From the NCBI RefSeq assembly GCF_009725165.1, contig NZ_WNZW01000001.1, positions 1,302,001 to 1,366,000 on the forward strand: 64,000 nucleotides of DNA, read 5' to 3'. The stretch comes from Paenibacillus woosongensis (GTDB lineage: Bacteria; Bacillota; Bacilli; Paenibacillales; Paenibacillaceae). The notes under the pieces were generated by a model. The model worked only from the letters and a program-made list of their open reading frames with translations, did no database searches and was not told where the DNA came from. Made by a program: the position numbers and the translations under genes. Positions 1 through 8,369 of the stretch are shown in pieces; the stretch's first letter is position 1, and each line of letters opens with the position of its first letter.

Positions 1-607
1 CCTCTGCATTCAAATCAATCCAATTGCCGAGGTCGCCTGCGGCCTGATACCGAATCAGCCCTTCTTCCTCGCCGATCCGCTTCATATCGAGAATCAGCTC
101 CAGCACCCTTGCCGTGCTTTCGCTGTTGCTGCTGAACAGCAATGCCCCGCCAAAACCCTTGATCGCGTACTTCAACGGCACCCCACTGAAAGACCAGGTG
201 CTCTCCAGCCCTTCTGCGCGCTCTACCAGATCGATCAGCAAGCCGGAATTATCCGTAAAGCGAACATAATCCTCACCAAAGCGGGAATTGTCCATGAACG
301 GAATCCCGAACTTTTTCAGACGTTTGCGCCAGAACAGCAGACTCCCTGGCGGTACGGCATATACCGTTACCCCAACCTGTCCTCCCCCGATCATCCCGTT
401 CTCCGCGCCTTCTTGCGGAAAAAAGGTGATGATCGTTCCTGGATCGCCGGCCTCATTCCCGAAATATAAATGATACACCTCTGGTGCATCAAAATTAACC
501 GTCTTCTTGACCAATCTCAAACCGAGGACGCCTGCGTAGAAATCCACGTTTCCCTGAACATCTCCCACAAACGCCGTAATATGATGTATTCCTGCCGTGG
601 TTGGCAT
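1..607 (-). CDS. Ring-cleaving dioxygenase-like VOC protein (3' end outside window)
   Basis: The first 202 codons of a gene that runs off the left edge. The N-terminus begins MPTTAGIHHITAFVGD and continues with FYAGVLGLRLVKKTVNFD, the typical opening of the MhqO/MhqA group of two-domain vicinal-oxygen-chelate (VOC) ring-cleaving dioxygenases. The His in GIHHIT is the expected first metal ligand. These enzymes are about 310 residues, so roughly the last third is missing. The ATG is preceded by GGGAGG at 7-nt spacing. In Bacillus, relatives take part in quinone and catechol detoxification under MhqR. That role is inferred here because no regulator or partner is visible. Confidence 0.75.
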   Translation of the reverse strand, partial: MPTTAGIHHITAFVGDVQGNVDFYAGVLGLRLVKKTVNFDAPEVYHLYFGNEAGDPGTIITFFPQEGAENGMIGGGQVGVTVYAVPPGSLLFWRKRLKKFGIPFMDNSRFGEDYVRFTDNSGLLIDLVERAEGLESTWSFSGVPLKYAIKGFGGALLFSSNSESTARVLELILDMKRIGEEEGLIRYQAAGDLGNWIDLNAE

Positions 608-795
608 GGCTCGTCCTCCCGAAAAAACTTCTTCTCGTTATTATACGTAACCTGAGTCAACAATTCATCTTCTATCGCAAAATATAGGCCGAAAAAATAC
701 AAACAGCGCCAGATTTTATCTGGCGCTATAGCTGACGTTGTGGCAGAAGTTGTGGCGGGCATTGTTAGCTCTAAAATACCGTTCTTACTGTATGA

Positions 796-1044
796 TCACT
801 CCACTTGCCCGCTGCGGCGTTTTCCAGAATGCCCTGTATTCTCGAAGTCATCCGCAATATCGTGTTCGGCAGGATGGTCGGCCAGCTCTGTAAGCTTCCA
901 TTCCGTCGAACCCATAATCAGATCCGCTGGGAACTCCTGCCCACGGTATAAATATTCCGAACGCCCCCATTCATCCGTATAAAGCCCTTCCACTTCCACC
1001 CTCTCACGCGAGATGGGGAGCATATCCTTCTTTTCCTTGCTCAT
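796..1044 (-). CDS. Small hypothetical protein, 82 aa
   Basis: Starts MSKEKKDMLPISRERVEVEG and contains YTDEWGRSEYLYRGQEFPAD before a charged, His-rich tail. It is soluble, with no signal peptide or membrane segment. I do not recognise a family with confidence; the central Gly-Arg/Tyr-Arg-Gly part loosely resembles small YjzC-like Bacillus proteins. An ATG start is chosen with GGAGG 13 nt upstream, a somewhat long spacing; an in-frame TTG at 1071 would add nine residues. It lies downstream of the XRE regulator on the same strand, with about 90 bp between them. Confidence 0.55.
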   Translation of the reverse strand: MSKEKKDMLPISRERVEVEGLYTDEWGRSEYLYRGQEFPADLIMGSTEWKLTELADHPAEHDIADDFENTGHSGKRRSGQVE

Positions 1045-1133
1045 AATCGATTCGACGCCTCCATTCAACAATAAATCGTAAATTGCTCTTATCGTTAAGA
1101 TGCGTCAGAATCGGGCTGCTTATCCGGATTATA

Positions 1134-1322
1134 TTATTCAAAAAACAGCTCCTCAACAGATACTTTAAGGACTTTGGCGATGTTCATAGCCAGTTTCAAG
1201 CTAGGGTCATACTTGTTATTCTCTACCGCATTGATGGTTTGCCGTGTTACACTTACTCTCTCCGCCAGTTCCAGCTGGGACATGCCATGTTCTTTTCTTT
1301 TTAAATAGATGTTATTCTTCAT
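1134..1322 (-). CDS. XRE-family transcriptional regulator, 62 aa
   Basis: A one-domain helix-turn-helix protein of the compact Cro/CI type. SQLELAERVSVTRQTINAVE is the helix-turn-helix, followed by NNKYDPSLKLAMNIAKVL and a short acidic end. Length and sequence fit the YozG-like regulators of Firmicutes. It starts 16 bp after the stop of a small membrane protein gene, so the two form one operon. Such pairs usually have the regulator binding its own promoter. The 20-bp palindrome at 1601-1620, covering the predicted -35, is the obvious candidate site (inference). Confidence 0.85.
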   Translation of the reverse strand: MKNNIYLKRKEHGMSQLELAERVSVTRQTINAVENNKYDPSLKLAMNIAKVLKVSVEELFFE

Positions 1323-1338
1323 CTCGTCCCGTTCTCCA

Positions 1339-1545
1339 TCATTGCATTTTTTGCTTCATCACCATCATCGAAACGAAGAAGATAATTAGACCTGCGAGTA
1401 ATATAATGAACTGAATGCCTAGTTGTTTATTAAAAAAGAGGTCTGTTACTGTCCAGAACAATAAACTGACTGTATAAAAAATACCAAGCCATTTCATTGC
1501 TCGCGTGGCAATTGACAATTGCATTTCATCCGCTTGCTTTTTCAT
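1339..1545 (-). CDS. Small two-helix membrane protein, 68 aa
   Basis: MKKQADEMQLSIATRAMKW is a soluble lead followed by two hydrophobic segments, roughly residues 20-37 and 43-60 (IQFIILLAGLIIFFVSMMVM). Small membrane proteins of this kind are commonly encoded next to XRE regulators in Bacillales; their role is not known to me. The ATG at 1545 is chosen because AGAGGG lies 8 nt upstream, whereas an in-frame GTG at 1554 would overlap that ribosome binding site. It is first in an operon with the XRE gene. Confidence 0.7.
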   Translation of the reverse strand: MKKQADEMQLSIATRAMKWLGIFYTVSLLFWTVTDLFFNKQLGIQFIILLAGLIIFFVSMMVMKQKMQ

Positions 1546-1578
1546 CTCCAACACCCTCTTTTGATATATTTGTTAATA

Positions 1579-1620
1579 ATTGTAACATCAGAAAGAGGGA
1601 ATGTAAAACATGTTTTACAT
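1579..1620 (-). promoter_or_regulatory. Promoter and 20-bp palindromic operator for the membrane protein/XRE operon
   Basis: Reading the minus strand, TTTACA (1602-1607) and TACAAT (1579-1584) are spaced 17 bp and match sigma-A boxes 5/6 each. A perfect palindrome ATGTAAAACATGTTTTACAT (1601-1620) covers the -35 box. Position and symmetry suggest repressor control, most likely by the XRE protein of this operon. Confidence 0.65.
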
Positions 1621-1652
1621 TTCGGGCGGTTTGATCAACATTTGTATGGGAT

Positions 1653-1697
1653 AAAAAAAGGGCCATTCCAATCTACAGATTGGACAGCCCTTTTCTA
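1653..1697 (-). terminator. Rho-independent terminator of the purine operon
   Basis: On the minus strand the arms GGGCTGTCCAATC and GATTGGAATGGCCC form a near-perfect hairpin with a 4-nt loop, followed by seven T. It lies just after the purD stop and closes the operon. Confidence 0.9.
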
Positions 1698-1710
1698 TTT
1701 ACCTCAAATA

Positions 1711-2976
1711 TTATCGCAGCGCTTTAACCGCAATGTCCGAGCGCTGATGCTTGCCTTCGAAAGTGATGCGCCCTGCAGCAGCGTAGGCCTTCTCGCGGGC
1801 TTCCGCAATATCCTGCCCCAGCCCTACGACACCAAGCACACGTCCGCCGTTGGTAACCCACTCTCCGGCTTCATTCTTTGCCGTCCCGGCATGGAAAACA
1901 AGCGCGTCCCCGGCAGCATCCAGCCCGGAAATCGGCAGTCCCTTGGGATAGGACGCAGGATAGCCTCCCGAAGCGAGAACGACGCATACCGCCGCTTTAT
2001 TGCTCCATTCGATTTCAACCTTGTCCAGCGTGCCGTTAACAGCAGCCAGGAAAATTTCCAGCAGGTCGCTCTTCAGCCGCGGCAGCACGACCTGAGTCTC
2101 AGGATCTCCGAACCGGGCATTGAACTCGATCGTCTTTGGCTTGCCATCCGGCGAGATCATCAACCCGGCGAACAGCACGCCGCGGAATGGGCGGCCTTCC
2201 GCCACCATCGCTTTGGCTGTAGGTTTAATAATCATCTCGACCGCTTCCTCGATGATGGAATCCGCGATATGCGGCAGCGGTGAGTAAGTACCCATGCCGC
2301 CCGTGTTTGGTCCCTTGTCGTTATCATAGACCTGCTTATGATCCTGCGCTGCCGACATCGGACGTACAACTTCTCCATCTACAAAAGCAAGGATCGACAT
2401 TTCCTGCCCTTCGAGGAACTCCTCGATCACCACCTGGCTGCCCGCATCGCCGAATACTTTGCCAACCATAATATCCTTCAAAGCCGCGTCCGCTTCCTCG
2501 CGGGTGAAGGCTACCGTTACCCCTTTGCCCGCAGCAAGTCCATCTGCCTTGATGACGATCGGCAGCTTCTGCTGGTCGAGGTACGCCTTGGCCTCCCCAT
2601 AATCGTTGAACTTCTCGTAGGCGGCTGTCGGAATGTTGTATTTTTTCAACAAATCCTTCATGAACGTCTTGCTGCCTTCGATATGCGCCGCATTTTTGCG
2701 CGGCCCGAATACCGGAATGCTCTTCGCTTCGAACGCATCCACGATGCCATCCGCCAGCGGATCATCCGGCCCGACCACGACCAGGCCTACCTCTTTCTCC
2801 TGAGCGAACGCTGTTAGCTTATCAAATTCGTTCACCGCAATCGGAACAATCTCCGCTACTTGACCGATCCCTGCGTTGCCCGGGGCGCAATAAATTTTGC
2901 CTGCCTTCGGGCTTTTGGCCAACGCCCAGCAAATTGCATGCTCCCGGCCGCCGCCGCCAATCACTAAAATGTCCAT
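1711..2976 (-). CDS. purD: Phosphoribosylamine-glycine ligase
   Basis: Makes glycinamide ribonucleotide from phosphoribosylamine, glycine and ATP (step 2 of purine synthesis), in the cytoplasm. The protein is 421 aa, usual for PurD. It starts MDILVIGGGGREHAICWALA, the PurD N-domain signature, with an ATP-grasp core (IKADGLAAGKGVTVAFT near 145; FNARFGDPETQ near 290). The ATG at 2976 has GGAGGAGCAGC just upstream; a longer in-frame reading would run into the upstream repeat and is rejected. It is the last gene of the operon, as in Bacillus, separated from purH by a 314-bp spacer holding a palindromic repeat. Confidence 0.97.
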   Translation of the reverse strand: MDILVIGGGGREHAICWALAKSPKAGKIYCAPGNAGIGQVAEIVPIAVNEFDKLTAFAQEKEVGLVVVGPDDPLADGIVDAFEAKSIPVFGPRKNAAHIEGSKTFMKDLLKKYNIPTAAYEKFNDYGEAKAYLDQQKLPIVIKADGLAAGKGVTVAFTREEADAALKDIMVGKVFGDAGSQVVIEEFLEGQEMSILAFVDGEVVRPMSAAQDHKQVYDNDKGPNTGGMGTYSPLPHIADSIIEEAVEMIIKPTAKAMVAEGRPFRGVLFAGLMISPDGKPKTIEFNARFGDPETQVVLPRLKSDLLEIFLAAVNGTLDKVEIEWSNKAAVCVVLASGGYPASYPKGLPISGLDAAGDALVFHAGTAKNEAGEWVTNGGRVLGVVGLGQDIAEAREKAYAAAGRITFEGKHQRSDIAVKALR

Positions 2977-3064
2977 ACCGCTGCTCCTCCTCATATCCAA
3001 ACAGCAAACGGCAGGCCGCCTCTGCGGTCCACCGTCCCTGTCCATCTGCAAAGTTATATAAAGT

Positions 3065-3290
3065 TTACTTCGTGATCAAAAGCCGGCTTTTAAAACTACC
3101 TCTTACAATAAAGGTTTTAAAAGCCGGGTTTTCAGCACCGAGAAGCTTGAATGAAGCCAGGGGCTGAGGAGCGGAGCGTAGGCTAAACCTACGTGAGCAC
3201 CGCAAGCCCCGGCTGAATTCAAGATTCGACGCCGAATCCGCTCCTTTGAAATTACTTCGTGATCAAAAGCCGGCTTTTAAAACTACCTCT
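3065..3290. repeat. Palindromic repeat element between purH and purD
   Basis: Two perfect 39-bp direct repeats (3065-3103 and 3252-3290) flank a long interrupted hairpin (3146-3223). Nested arms are CTTGAAT/ATTCAAG, AGCC/GGCT, GGGGCT/AGCCCC, GCGG/CCGC and CGTAGG/CCTACG. Each 39-mer contains the 14-bp palindrome AAAAGCCGGCTTTT, and a variant AAAAGCCGGGTTTT sits at 3119-3132. The second 39-mer ends at the base before the purH stop codon. The look is that of an intergenic REP/MITE-like element of Paenibacillus. It would be transcribed inside the operon mRNA. Confidence 0.85.
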
Positions 3291-4838
3291 CTAGTGTTTG
3301 AAGTGGCGGATGCCGGTGAACACCATGGCGACCCCATACTTGTTCGCCATTTGGATCGATTCCTCGTCCTTGACCGAGCCGCCCGGCTGGATGATCGCCG
3401 TCACACCAGCTTTAGCCGCGGCTTCTACCGTATCGCCCATCGGGAAGAACGCGTCGGAAGACAGCACGCTGCCTTTCACTTTGTCGCCGGCCTGCTCGAT
3501 GGCGATTTTCGCCGAGCCGACGCGGTTCATTTGGCCAGCGCCTACGCCGATTGTCATATCGTCCTTCGCCAGCACAATTGCATTAGATTTAACATGCTTA
3601 ACTACTTTCCAGGCGAACAGGAGCTGCTTCAATTCTTCCTTGGAAGGAGCGCGGTCGGTAACGACCTTCAAATCGGACTCCTGCAAGGAATGAACATCGC
3701 TGTCCTGAACGATCATGCCGCCGTCGATCGAAGTGACCACAAGCTGGCTTTTGCGATTGGCTCCAAGCTCCAGGCCGTTTACCTTCAACAGGCGAATGTT
3801 TTTCTTCTGCGTCAGTACGGCCAGGGCTTCATCCGTAAAGCCGGGAGCGAGGATGATTTCCAGGAAAATCTCCTTCAGCAGCAGTGCCGTTGCTTCGTCA
3901 ATGATGCGGTTCGCCGCGACGATGCCGCCGAAGATCGATACCGGGTCAGCTTCATGCGCTTTGCGGAATGCCTCGTAAATGCTCTCCCCAATGCCAACCC
4001 CGCAAGGATTCATATGCTTAACGACCACGACCGCAGGCTCTTCGAATTCCTTCACGATTTGCAGAGCCGCATTCGCATCATTGATGTTATTATAAGATAG
4101 CTCTTTGCCATGCAGCTGCTCGGCCGAAGTGAGCGTATCCGCCGCAGCCAGCGGCTTGCGGTAAAACGCTGCCTTCTGATGCGGATTCTCGCCATAACGC
4201 AGATCCTGAATTTTCTCGTAAGTAACCGTTAAGCGTTCAGGAAGCGGATCCCCGTTCACGTTCGACAAATAATCGGAAATCAGGGCATCGTAAGCCGCCG
4301 TATGGCGGAAAACTTTGGCCGCAAGCTGTTTGCGCGTATCCAGGGTTGTGTCTCCCCCGGCCGCGATCTCATCCAATACCTTGCTGTAATCACCGGAATC
4401 CACGACGACGGAGACGAAAGCATGGTTTTTGGCAGCGGAACGCAGCATGGTCGGCCCGCCGATGTCGATATTCTCAATCGCGTCCTCATAGGTAACGTCC
4501 GGCTTCGCAATTGTCTCCTGGAACGGATACAGATTGACGACGACCAGATCGATGTAATCCAGGCCAAGCTCCTTCATTTGCGCTTGGTGCTCAGCGCTGT
4601 CCCGTACCGCCAGCAGCCCGCTGTGCACAGCAGGATGCAGCGTCTTCACGCGGCCGTCAAGCACTTCCGGGAAGCCCGTTACATCAGAAATACCGATAAC
4701 AGGAATTCCTTCCTTCGACAGCAGACTTGACGTGCCCCCTGTTGATATGATTTCTACTCCTAATTGCGACAGCCCGCGGCAAAAATCCACGATACCCGTT
4801 TTATCCGAAACGCTAACCAGCGCTCTTTTGATACTCAC
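3291..4838 (-). CDS. purH: Bifunctional AICAR transformylase / IMP cyclohydrolase
   Basis: Catalyses the last two steps to IMP: formylation of AICAR with 10-formyl-THF, then ring closure. 515 aa, full length. The N-terminal MGS-like cyclohydrolase domain (about 1-150) opens SIKRALVSVSDKTGI and has STGGTSSLL and LDGRVKTLHPAVHSGLL. The C-terminal transformylase domain has RYGENPHQKAAFYRK, VVVVKHMNPCGVG and the end motif AIIQPGGSVKDEESI. The gene is eleventh in the operon, preceded by a 317-bp gap after purN. Its TAG stop is directly abutted by the palindromic repeat element. Confidence 0.98.
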   Translation of the reverse strand: MSIKRALVSVSDKTGIVDFCRGLSQLGVEIISTGGTSSLLSKEGIPVIGISDVTGFPEVLDGRVKTLHPAVHSGLLAVRDSAEHQAQMKELGLDYIDLVVVNLYPFQETIAKPDVTYEDAIENIDIGGPTMLRSAAKNHAFVSVVVDSGDYSKVLDEIAAGGDTTLDTRKQLAAKVFRHTAAYDALISDYLSNVNGDPLPERLTVTYEKIQDLRYGENPHQKAAFYRKPLAAADTLTSAEQLHGKELSYNNINDANAALQIVKEFEEPAVVVVKHMNPCGVGIGESIYEAFRKAHEADPVSIFGGIVAANRIIDEATALLLKEIFLEIILAPGFTDEALAVLTQKKNIRLLKVNGLELGANRKSQLVVTSIDGGMIVQDSDVHSLQESDLKVVTDRAPSKEELKQLLFAWKVVKHVKSNAIVLAKDDMTIGVGAGQMNRVGSAKIAIEQAGDKVKGSVLSSDAFFPMGDTVEAAAKAGVTAIIQPGGSVKDEESIQMANKYGVAMVFTGIRHFKH

Positions 4839-5155
4839 GATTGGCTTCCTCCTCTATATTATGGCAAGAATAACATCCCGGCTTGAGGCCGGACTGGCTA
4901 TAATGGCAATAATGCTCCTCTATTCGATCGCGCGCATTCATGACCCGATATTTCTCGGGAAATATCGAAATCCATATGATCACCTCAGTAAGATAACCGA
5001 CAATCGACATACACGCTAAGAAAATCGTCTGCAATTTGCGGCAGTACCCTTAGTACGACAACGTAATTTCGCTAAACATGCGCGGAATCCGCAGCCAAAC
5101 TCGTGTTACGATGCAGCGAAAATCCTATACCTGTCATCATCGGCTGGTCTTTGCT
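4839..5155. other. 317-bp purN-purH spacer with one small hairpin
   Basis: The largest gene-free gap within the pur operon. The only structure seen is a perfect 9-bp hairpin, CGATATTTC/GAAATATCG with a 4-nt loop (4946-4967), with no T-run after it. Reading frames here lack coherent protein features. A secondary promoter or processing site is possible, but nothing convincing was seen. Confidence 0.4.
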
Positions 5156-5788
5156 TCAACCAACCGTGATGCGCCGTCCATCGATCCGGACTTTGCCTGC
5201 GGCAAACCAGCTTACCACCTGTGGATACAAGTCCCTTTCAGCCGCGTGAATCTTTTCCTCTAGGGATTCAACAGTATCCTCCGGTGTGATTTCTACAGCC
5301 TGCTGGGCAATGACCGGCCCCGTGTCCATGCCGCCATCAACCAGATGCACCGTCACGCCGGTGATTTTGACGCCGTACTCCCAAGCCTGCCCGATCGCGT
5401 CCTTCCCTGGAAAAGACGGCAGCAAGGACGGATGGATATTAATCATGCGCCCTTGATAAGCGTCAACCAGAACCGGAGTCAGCAGCAGCATATATCCAGC
5501 TAGCACAATCAGGTCAACGCCTCTGCGCTTAAGCTCCTGCGCGATTTCCGCCTCATAATCCTCGCGGCGGGCATAAGCTTTCTTCTCGAACAGGAAACAT
5601 TCCACGCCGGCGCGGCGCGCCCTTTCGACAACGGGAGCCTCCGGCTTGTTGCACACAAGCAGCACGATTTCCGCGCCGAGATTGCCCACGCGGGAGGAGT
5701 CCAGCAGCGTCTGGAAATTGCTGCCCTGCCCGGAAGCGAAGACCGCGATCCGGTAGGGCTTTGGGCTCCCTACAGTTGTATCCGTCAT
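5156..5788 (-). CDS. purN: Phosphoribosylglycinamide formyltransferase
   Basis: Transfers a formyl group from 10-formyl-THF to GAR (step 3). 210 aa, normal for PurN. N-terminal IAVFASGQGSNFQTLLD is the GAR-binding loop. The catalytic triad is visible as N117 and H119 in MINIHPSLLPSFPG and D155 in VDGGMDTGPVI. The ATG overlaps the purM stop by one base (TAATG), so the two are translationally coupled. The short N-terminal extension before IAVFASG is slightly longer than in Bacillus. Confidence 0.97.
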   Translation of the reverse strand: MTDTTVGSPKPYRIAVFASGQGSNFQTLLDSSRVGNLGAEIVLLVCNKPEAPVVERARRAGVECFLFEKKAYARREDYEAEIAQELKRRGVDLIVLAGYMLLLTPVLVDAYQGRMINIHPSLLPSFPGKDAIGQAWEYGVKITGVTVHLVDGGMDTGPVIAQQAVEITPEDTVESLEEKIHAAERDLYPQVVSWFAAGKVRIDGRRITVG

Positions 5789-6831
5789 TATACGTCCGCT
5801 CCCGTAAATTTCACTTCCCGGCTGCCTTCCGTAATCCGGCCGATCACATAAGGCGTTTCTCCGGCGGCACGCAGCGCTTCAACCGCCTTCTCGGCATCTT
5901 CGTTAGCTACAACAATGACCAATCCTATTCCCATGTTAAAGGTCGTGAACATATCACGGTTGCTGACATCGCCCTTCTGCTGAAGCAGCTCGAAGATCGG
6001 CAGGATCGGCCATGAGCCATGATCGATCTCAGCATTGACGTTGTCAGGCAGCACGCGAGGAATATTCTCGATGAATCCGCCGCCCGTAATATGCGCCATT
6101 CCTTTCACCCGTACCTGCTCCAGCAAAGCCAGAACCGGCTTCACATACAGTTTGGTCGGCGTAAGCAGCACATCGCCTAACCGCGCTCCGTCAAGCTCAG
6201 GCAGCGTATCATGCAGACTGTAGCCGCATTGCTCCAATAGAAGCTTGCGAACGAGCGAGAAGCCGTTGCTGTGCACCCCGCTTGATGCCAGGCCGATCAC
6301 CGTATCCCCTGCTGCAATCGTGCTTCCGTTGATAATCTTGCTCTTATCGACTACGCCTACCGTAAACCCGGCGATGTCATACTCGCCTTCGGCGTACATG
6401 CCCGGCATTTCCGCCGTTTCTCCGCCGATCAGAGCACATCCGGACTGGCTGCAGCCATCCGCGATGCCCGATACGATCGCTTCGATTTTAGCAGGAATGA
6501 CTTTATCGCAGGCCAGATAGTCCAGGAAGAAGAGCGGCTCCGCGCCTTGAACGACCACGTCATTGACGCACATCGCTACCGCATCGATTCCGATCGTATC
6601 GTGTTTATCCATTGCGAAGGCAATTTTCAGCTTCGTTCCCACGCCATCGGTGCCCGATACCAGGACAGGCTCCTCATATTTATCTTTGTTCAAGCCGAAC
6701 AAAGCTCCAAAGCCGCCCAAATCCGTTAACACTTCAGGGCGGAACGTCCGCTTGACGTGACTCTTCATCCGTTCTACCGCTTCATTGCCCGCTGCGATAT
6801 CCACACCGGCATTTTTATAGGCTTCAGACAC
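5788..6831 (-). CDS. purM: Phosphoribosylformylglycinamidine cyclo-ligase (AIR synthetase)
   Basis: ATP-dependent closure of FGAM to AIR (step 5). 347 aa, matching Bacillus PurM. It begins (V/M)[36 protein letters not shown] and the [13 protein letters not shown] motif mark the PurM superfamily ATP site. The start is set by the ribosome binding site: AAGGAGA is 10 nt before the GTG at 6831 but touches an upstream GTG at 6840, and homologues start at SEAYKNAG. The gene is separated from purF by 59 bp and overlaps purN by one base. Confidence 0.96.
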   Translation of the reverse strand: MSEAYKNAGVDIAAGNEAVERMKSHVKRTFRPEVLTDLGGFGALFGLNKDKYEEPVLVSGTDGVGTKLKIAFAMDKHDTIGIDAVAMCVNDVVVQGAEPLFFLDYLACDKVIPAKIEAIVSGIADGCSQSGCALIGGETAEMPGMYAEGEYDIAGFTVGVVDKSKIINGSTIAAGDTVIGLASSGVHSNGFSLVRKLLLEQCGYSLHDTLPELDGARLGDVLLTPTKLYVKPVLALLEQVRVKGMAHITGGGFIENIPRVLPDNVNAEIDHGSWPILPIFELLQQKGDVSNRDMFTTFNMGIGLVIVVANEDAEKAVEALRAAGETPYVIGRITEGSREVKFTGADV

Positions 6832-6890
6832 GAAGGACACTCTCCTTAAACAATCATTTTATTTAATCCTATTAATTGAATCATATTAGC

Positions 6891-8369
6891 TTAACAGCCG
6901 CAGCCGAACTTCTCTTCTCCCGCAAAATCCGTCCGCGTCGGGTAATCGTTGTCAAAGCAGGCCATGCACAGGCCGCCCTTATAATCCTTCGCGTTATCCC
7001 CTTCCACCGCACTGATCAAGCCCTCGGCGCTTAAAAACTCCAGCGAATCTGCATTGATTTCCTTGCGGATCTCTTCAATAGACTTCGAGGAAGCGATCAG
7101 TTCGGCCCGGCTCGGCGTATCAATGCCATAGAAGCAAGGATTTTTGAATGGCGGCGAGGTAATTCGCACATGCACCTCCGTCGCCCCGGCTTCGCGCAGC
7201 AGATTGACGATCCGGCGCGATGTTGTCCCGCGGACGATCGAATCGTCGATCATGACGACGCGCTTGCCCTCGACGACGCGGCGCACAGCGCTCAGCTTCA
7301 TCTTTACGCCCTGCTCACGCAGCTCCTGGCTCGGTTGGATGAAGGTACGGCCTGTGTATTTATTTTTGATCAAGCCAAGCTCGTAAGGAATGCCCGTCTG
7401 CTCGGCGTAGCCAATGGCCGCGGAAATACTGGAATCCGGCACCCCGGTTACGACGTCGGCATCAACGAACGATTCCTGTGCCATGACCTGACCCATCCGT
7501 TTGCGGGCCGCATGCATATTAGAGCCGTTCATATCGCTGTCCGGACGGGAGAAGTAGATATACTCCATAGCGCACAACGCCTTGCGCTGAGGCTGTGCAT
7601 AACGGTCCTCACGCACGCCTTCCGCATCCAGCACCAGCATTTCACCCGGTAAAATATCACGGATCGACTCCGCTCCGACCACCTCGAACGCGCAGGTCTC
7701 CGAAGAGAACAGATAGGCGTCGCCAAGTCGGCCCATCGTGAGCGGGCGCAGCCCATGCGGGTCGCTGGCGATAATCATTTTATCGTTCGTCAGCAGCATG
7801 AACGCGAACCCCCCGACCAATTGCGCAAGCGCGTCCCTTGCCGCCTCGACGAAATCCTTCGGCGAGCGGGCGATCAGATGCGCGATCACTTCGGTATCAC
7901 TCGTCGTCTGGAATATGGAGCCGCTCTGTTCTAGCTGATGACGGATTTGCGGAGCATTGACGATGTTGCCGTTCGTGGCTACCGCGAGATCTCCGTCCCG
8001 GTACTTGAATATAAGCGGCTGCGCGTTCATCAGGCTGCTGTCGCCATTTGTGGAATAGCGGACATGCCCGATGGAACGGCTGCCATGGAGCGAAGCGAGC
8101 AGGTCCCGGTCGAACACTTCCTTCACCAGCCCCATGCCGCGATGGTAATTGAACTCATTGCCGTTCGTGACACAGATGCCCGCGCTCTCTTCCCCCCGGT
8201 GCTGCAGCGCATGCAAACCGTAATAGGACAAAGAGGCGGCTTCAGGGTGACCAAACACCCCGAAAACGCCGCATTCCTCTTTTAACGTGTCAAAAATATC
8301 GCTCTTGCCTGTTCCCTGATTATAATAGTCTCCTGTCCAAAGCCCTTGCGGAATTATTGCATCAGACAT
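6891..8369 (-). CDS. purF: Amidophosphoribosyltransferase (glutamine PRPP amidotransferase)
   Basis: First committed step: PRPP + glutamine to phosphoribosylamine. 492 aa. After a removable 32-residue propeptide, the N-terminal nucleophile is C33 in [10 protein letters not shown], followed by the glutaminase domain ([23 protein letters not shown]). The phosphoribosyltransferase domain has the PRPP loop [14 protein letters not shown]. Cysteines in [18 protein letters not shown] and GLCMACF match the Bacillus-type 4Fe-4S oxygen-sensitive enzyme. The start overlaps the purL end by 16 bp. Confidence 0.98.
   Translation of the reverse strand: MSDAIIPQGLWTGDYYNQGTGKSDIFDTLKEECGVFGVFGHPEAASLSYYGLHALQHRGEESAGICVTNGNEFNYHRGMGLVKEVFDRDLLASLHGSRSIGHVRYSTNGDSSLMNAQPLIFKYRDGDLAVATNGNIVNAPQIRHQLEQSGSIFQTTSDTEVIAHLIARSPKDFVEAARDALAQLVGGFAFMLLTNDKMIIASDPHGLRPLTMGRLGDAYLFSSETCAFEVVGAESIRDILPGEMLVLDAEGVREDRYAQPQRKALCAMEYIYFSRPDSDMNGSNMHAARKRMGQVMAQESFVDADVVTGVPDSSISAAIGYAEQTGIPYELGLIKNKYTGRTFIQPSQELREQGVKMKLSAVRRVVEGKRVVMIDDSIVRGTTSRRIVNLLREAGATEVHVRITSPPFKNPCFYGIDTPSRAELIASSKSIEEIRKEINADSLEFLSAEGLISAVEGDNAKDYKGGLCMACFDNDYPTRTDFAGEEKFGCGC

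Noticed and set aside
4946-4967. Hairpin in the purN-purH gap as a terminator
   Set aside because: No T-run on either strand after the stem.
4813-5034. 73-codon minus frame between purN and purH
   Set aside because: It overlaps the purH start, has no ribosome binding site and no protein-like pattern.
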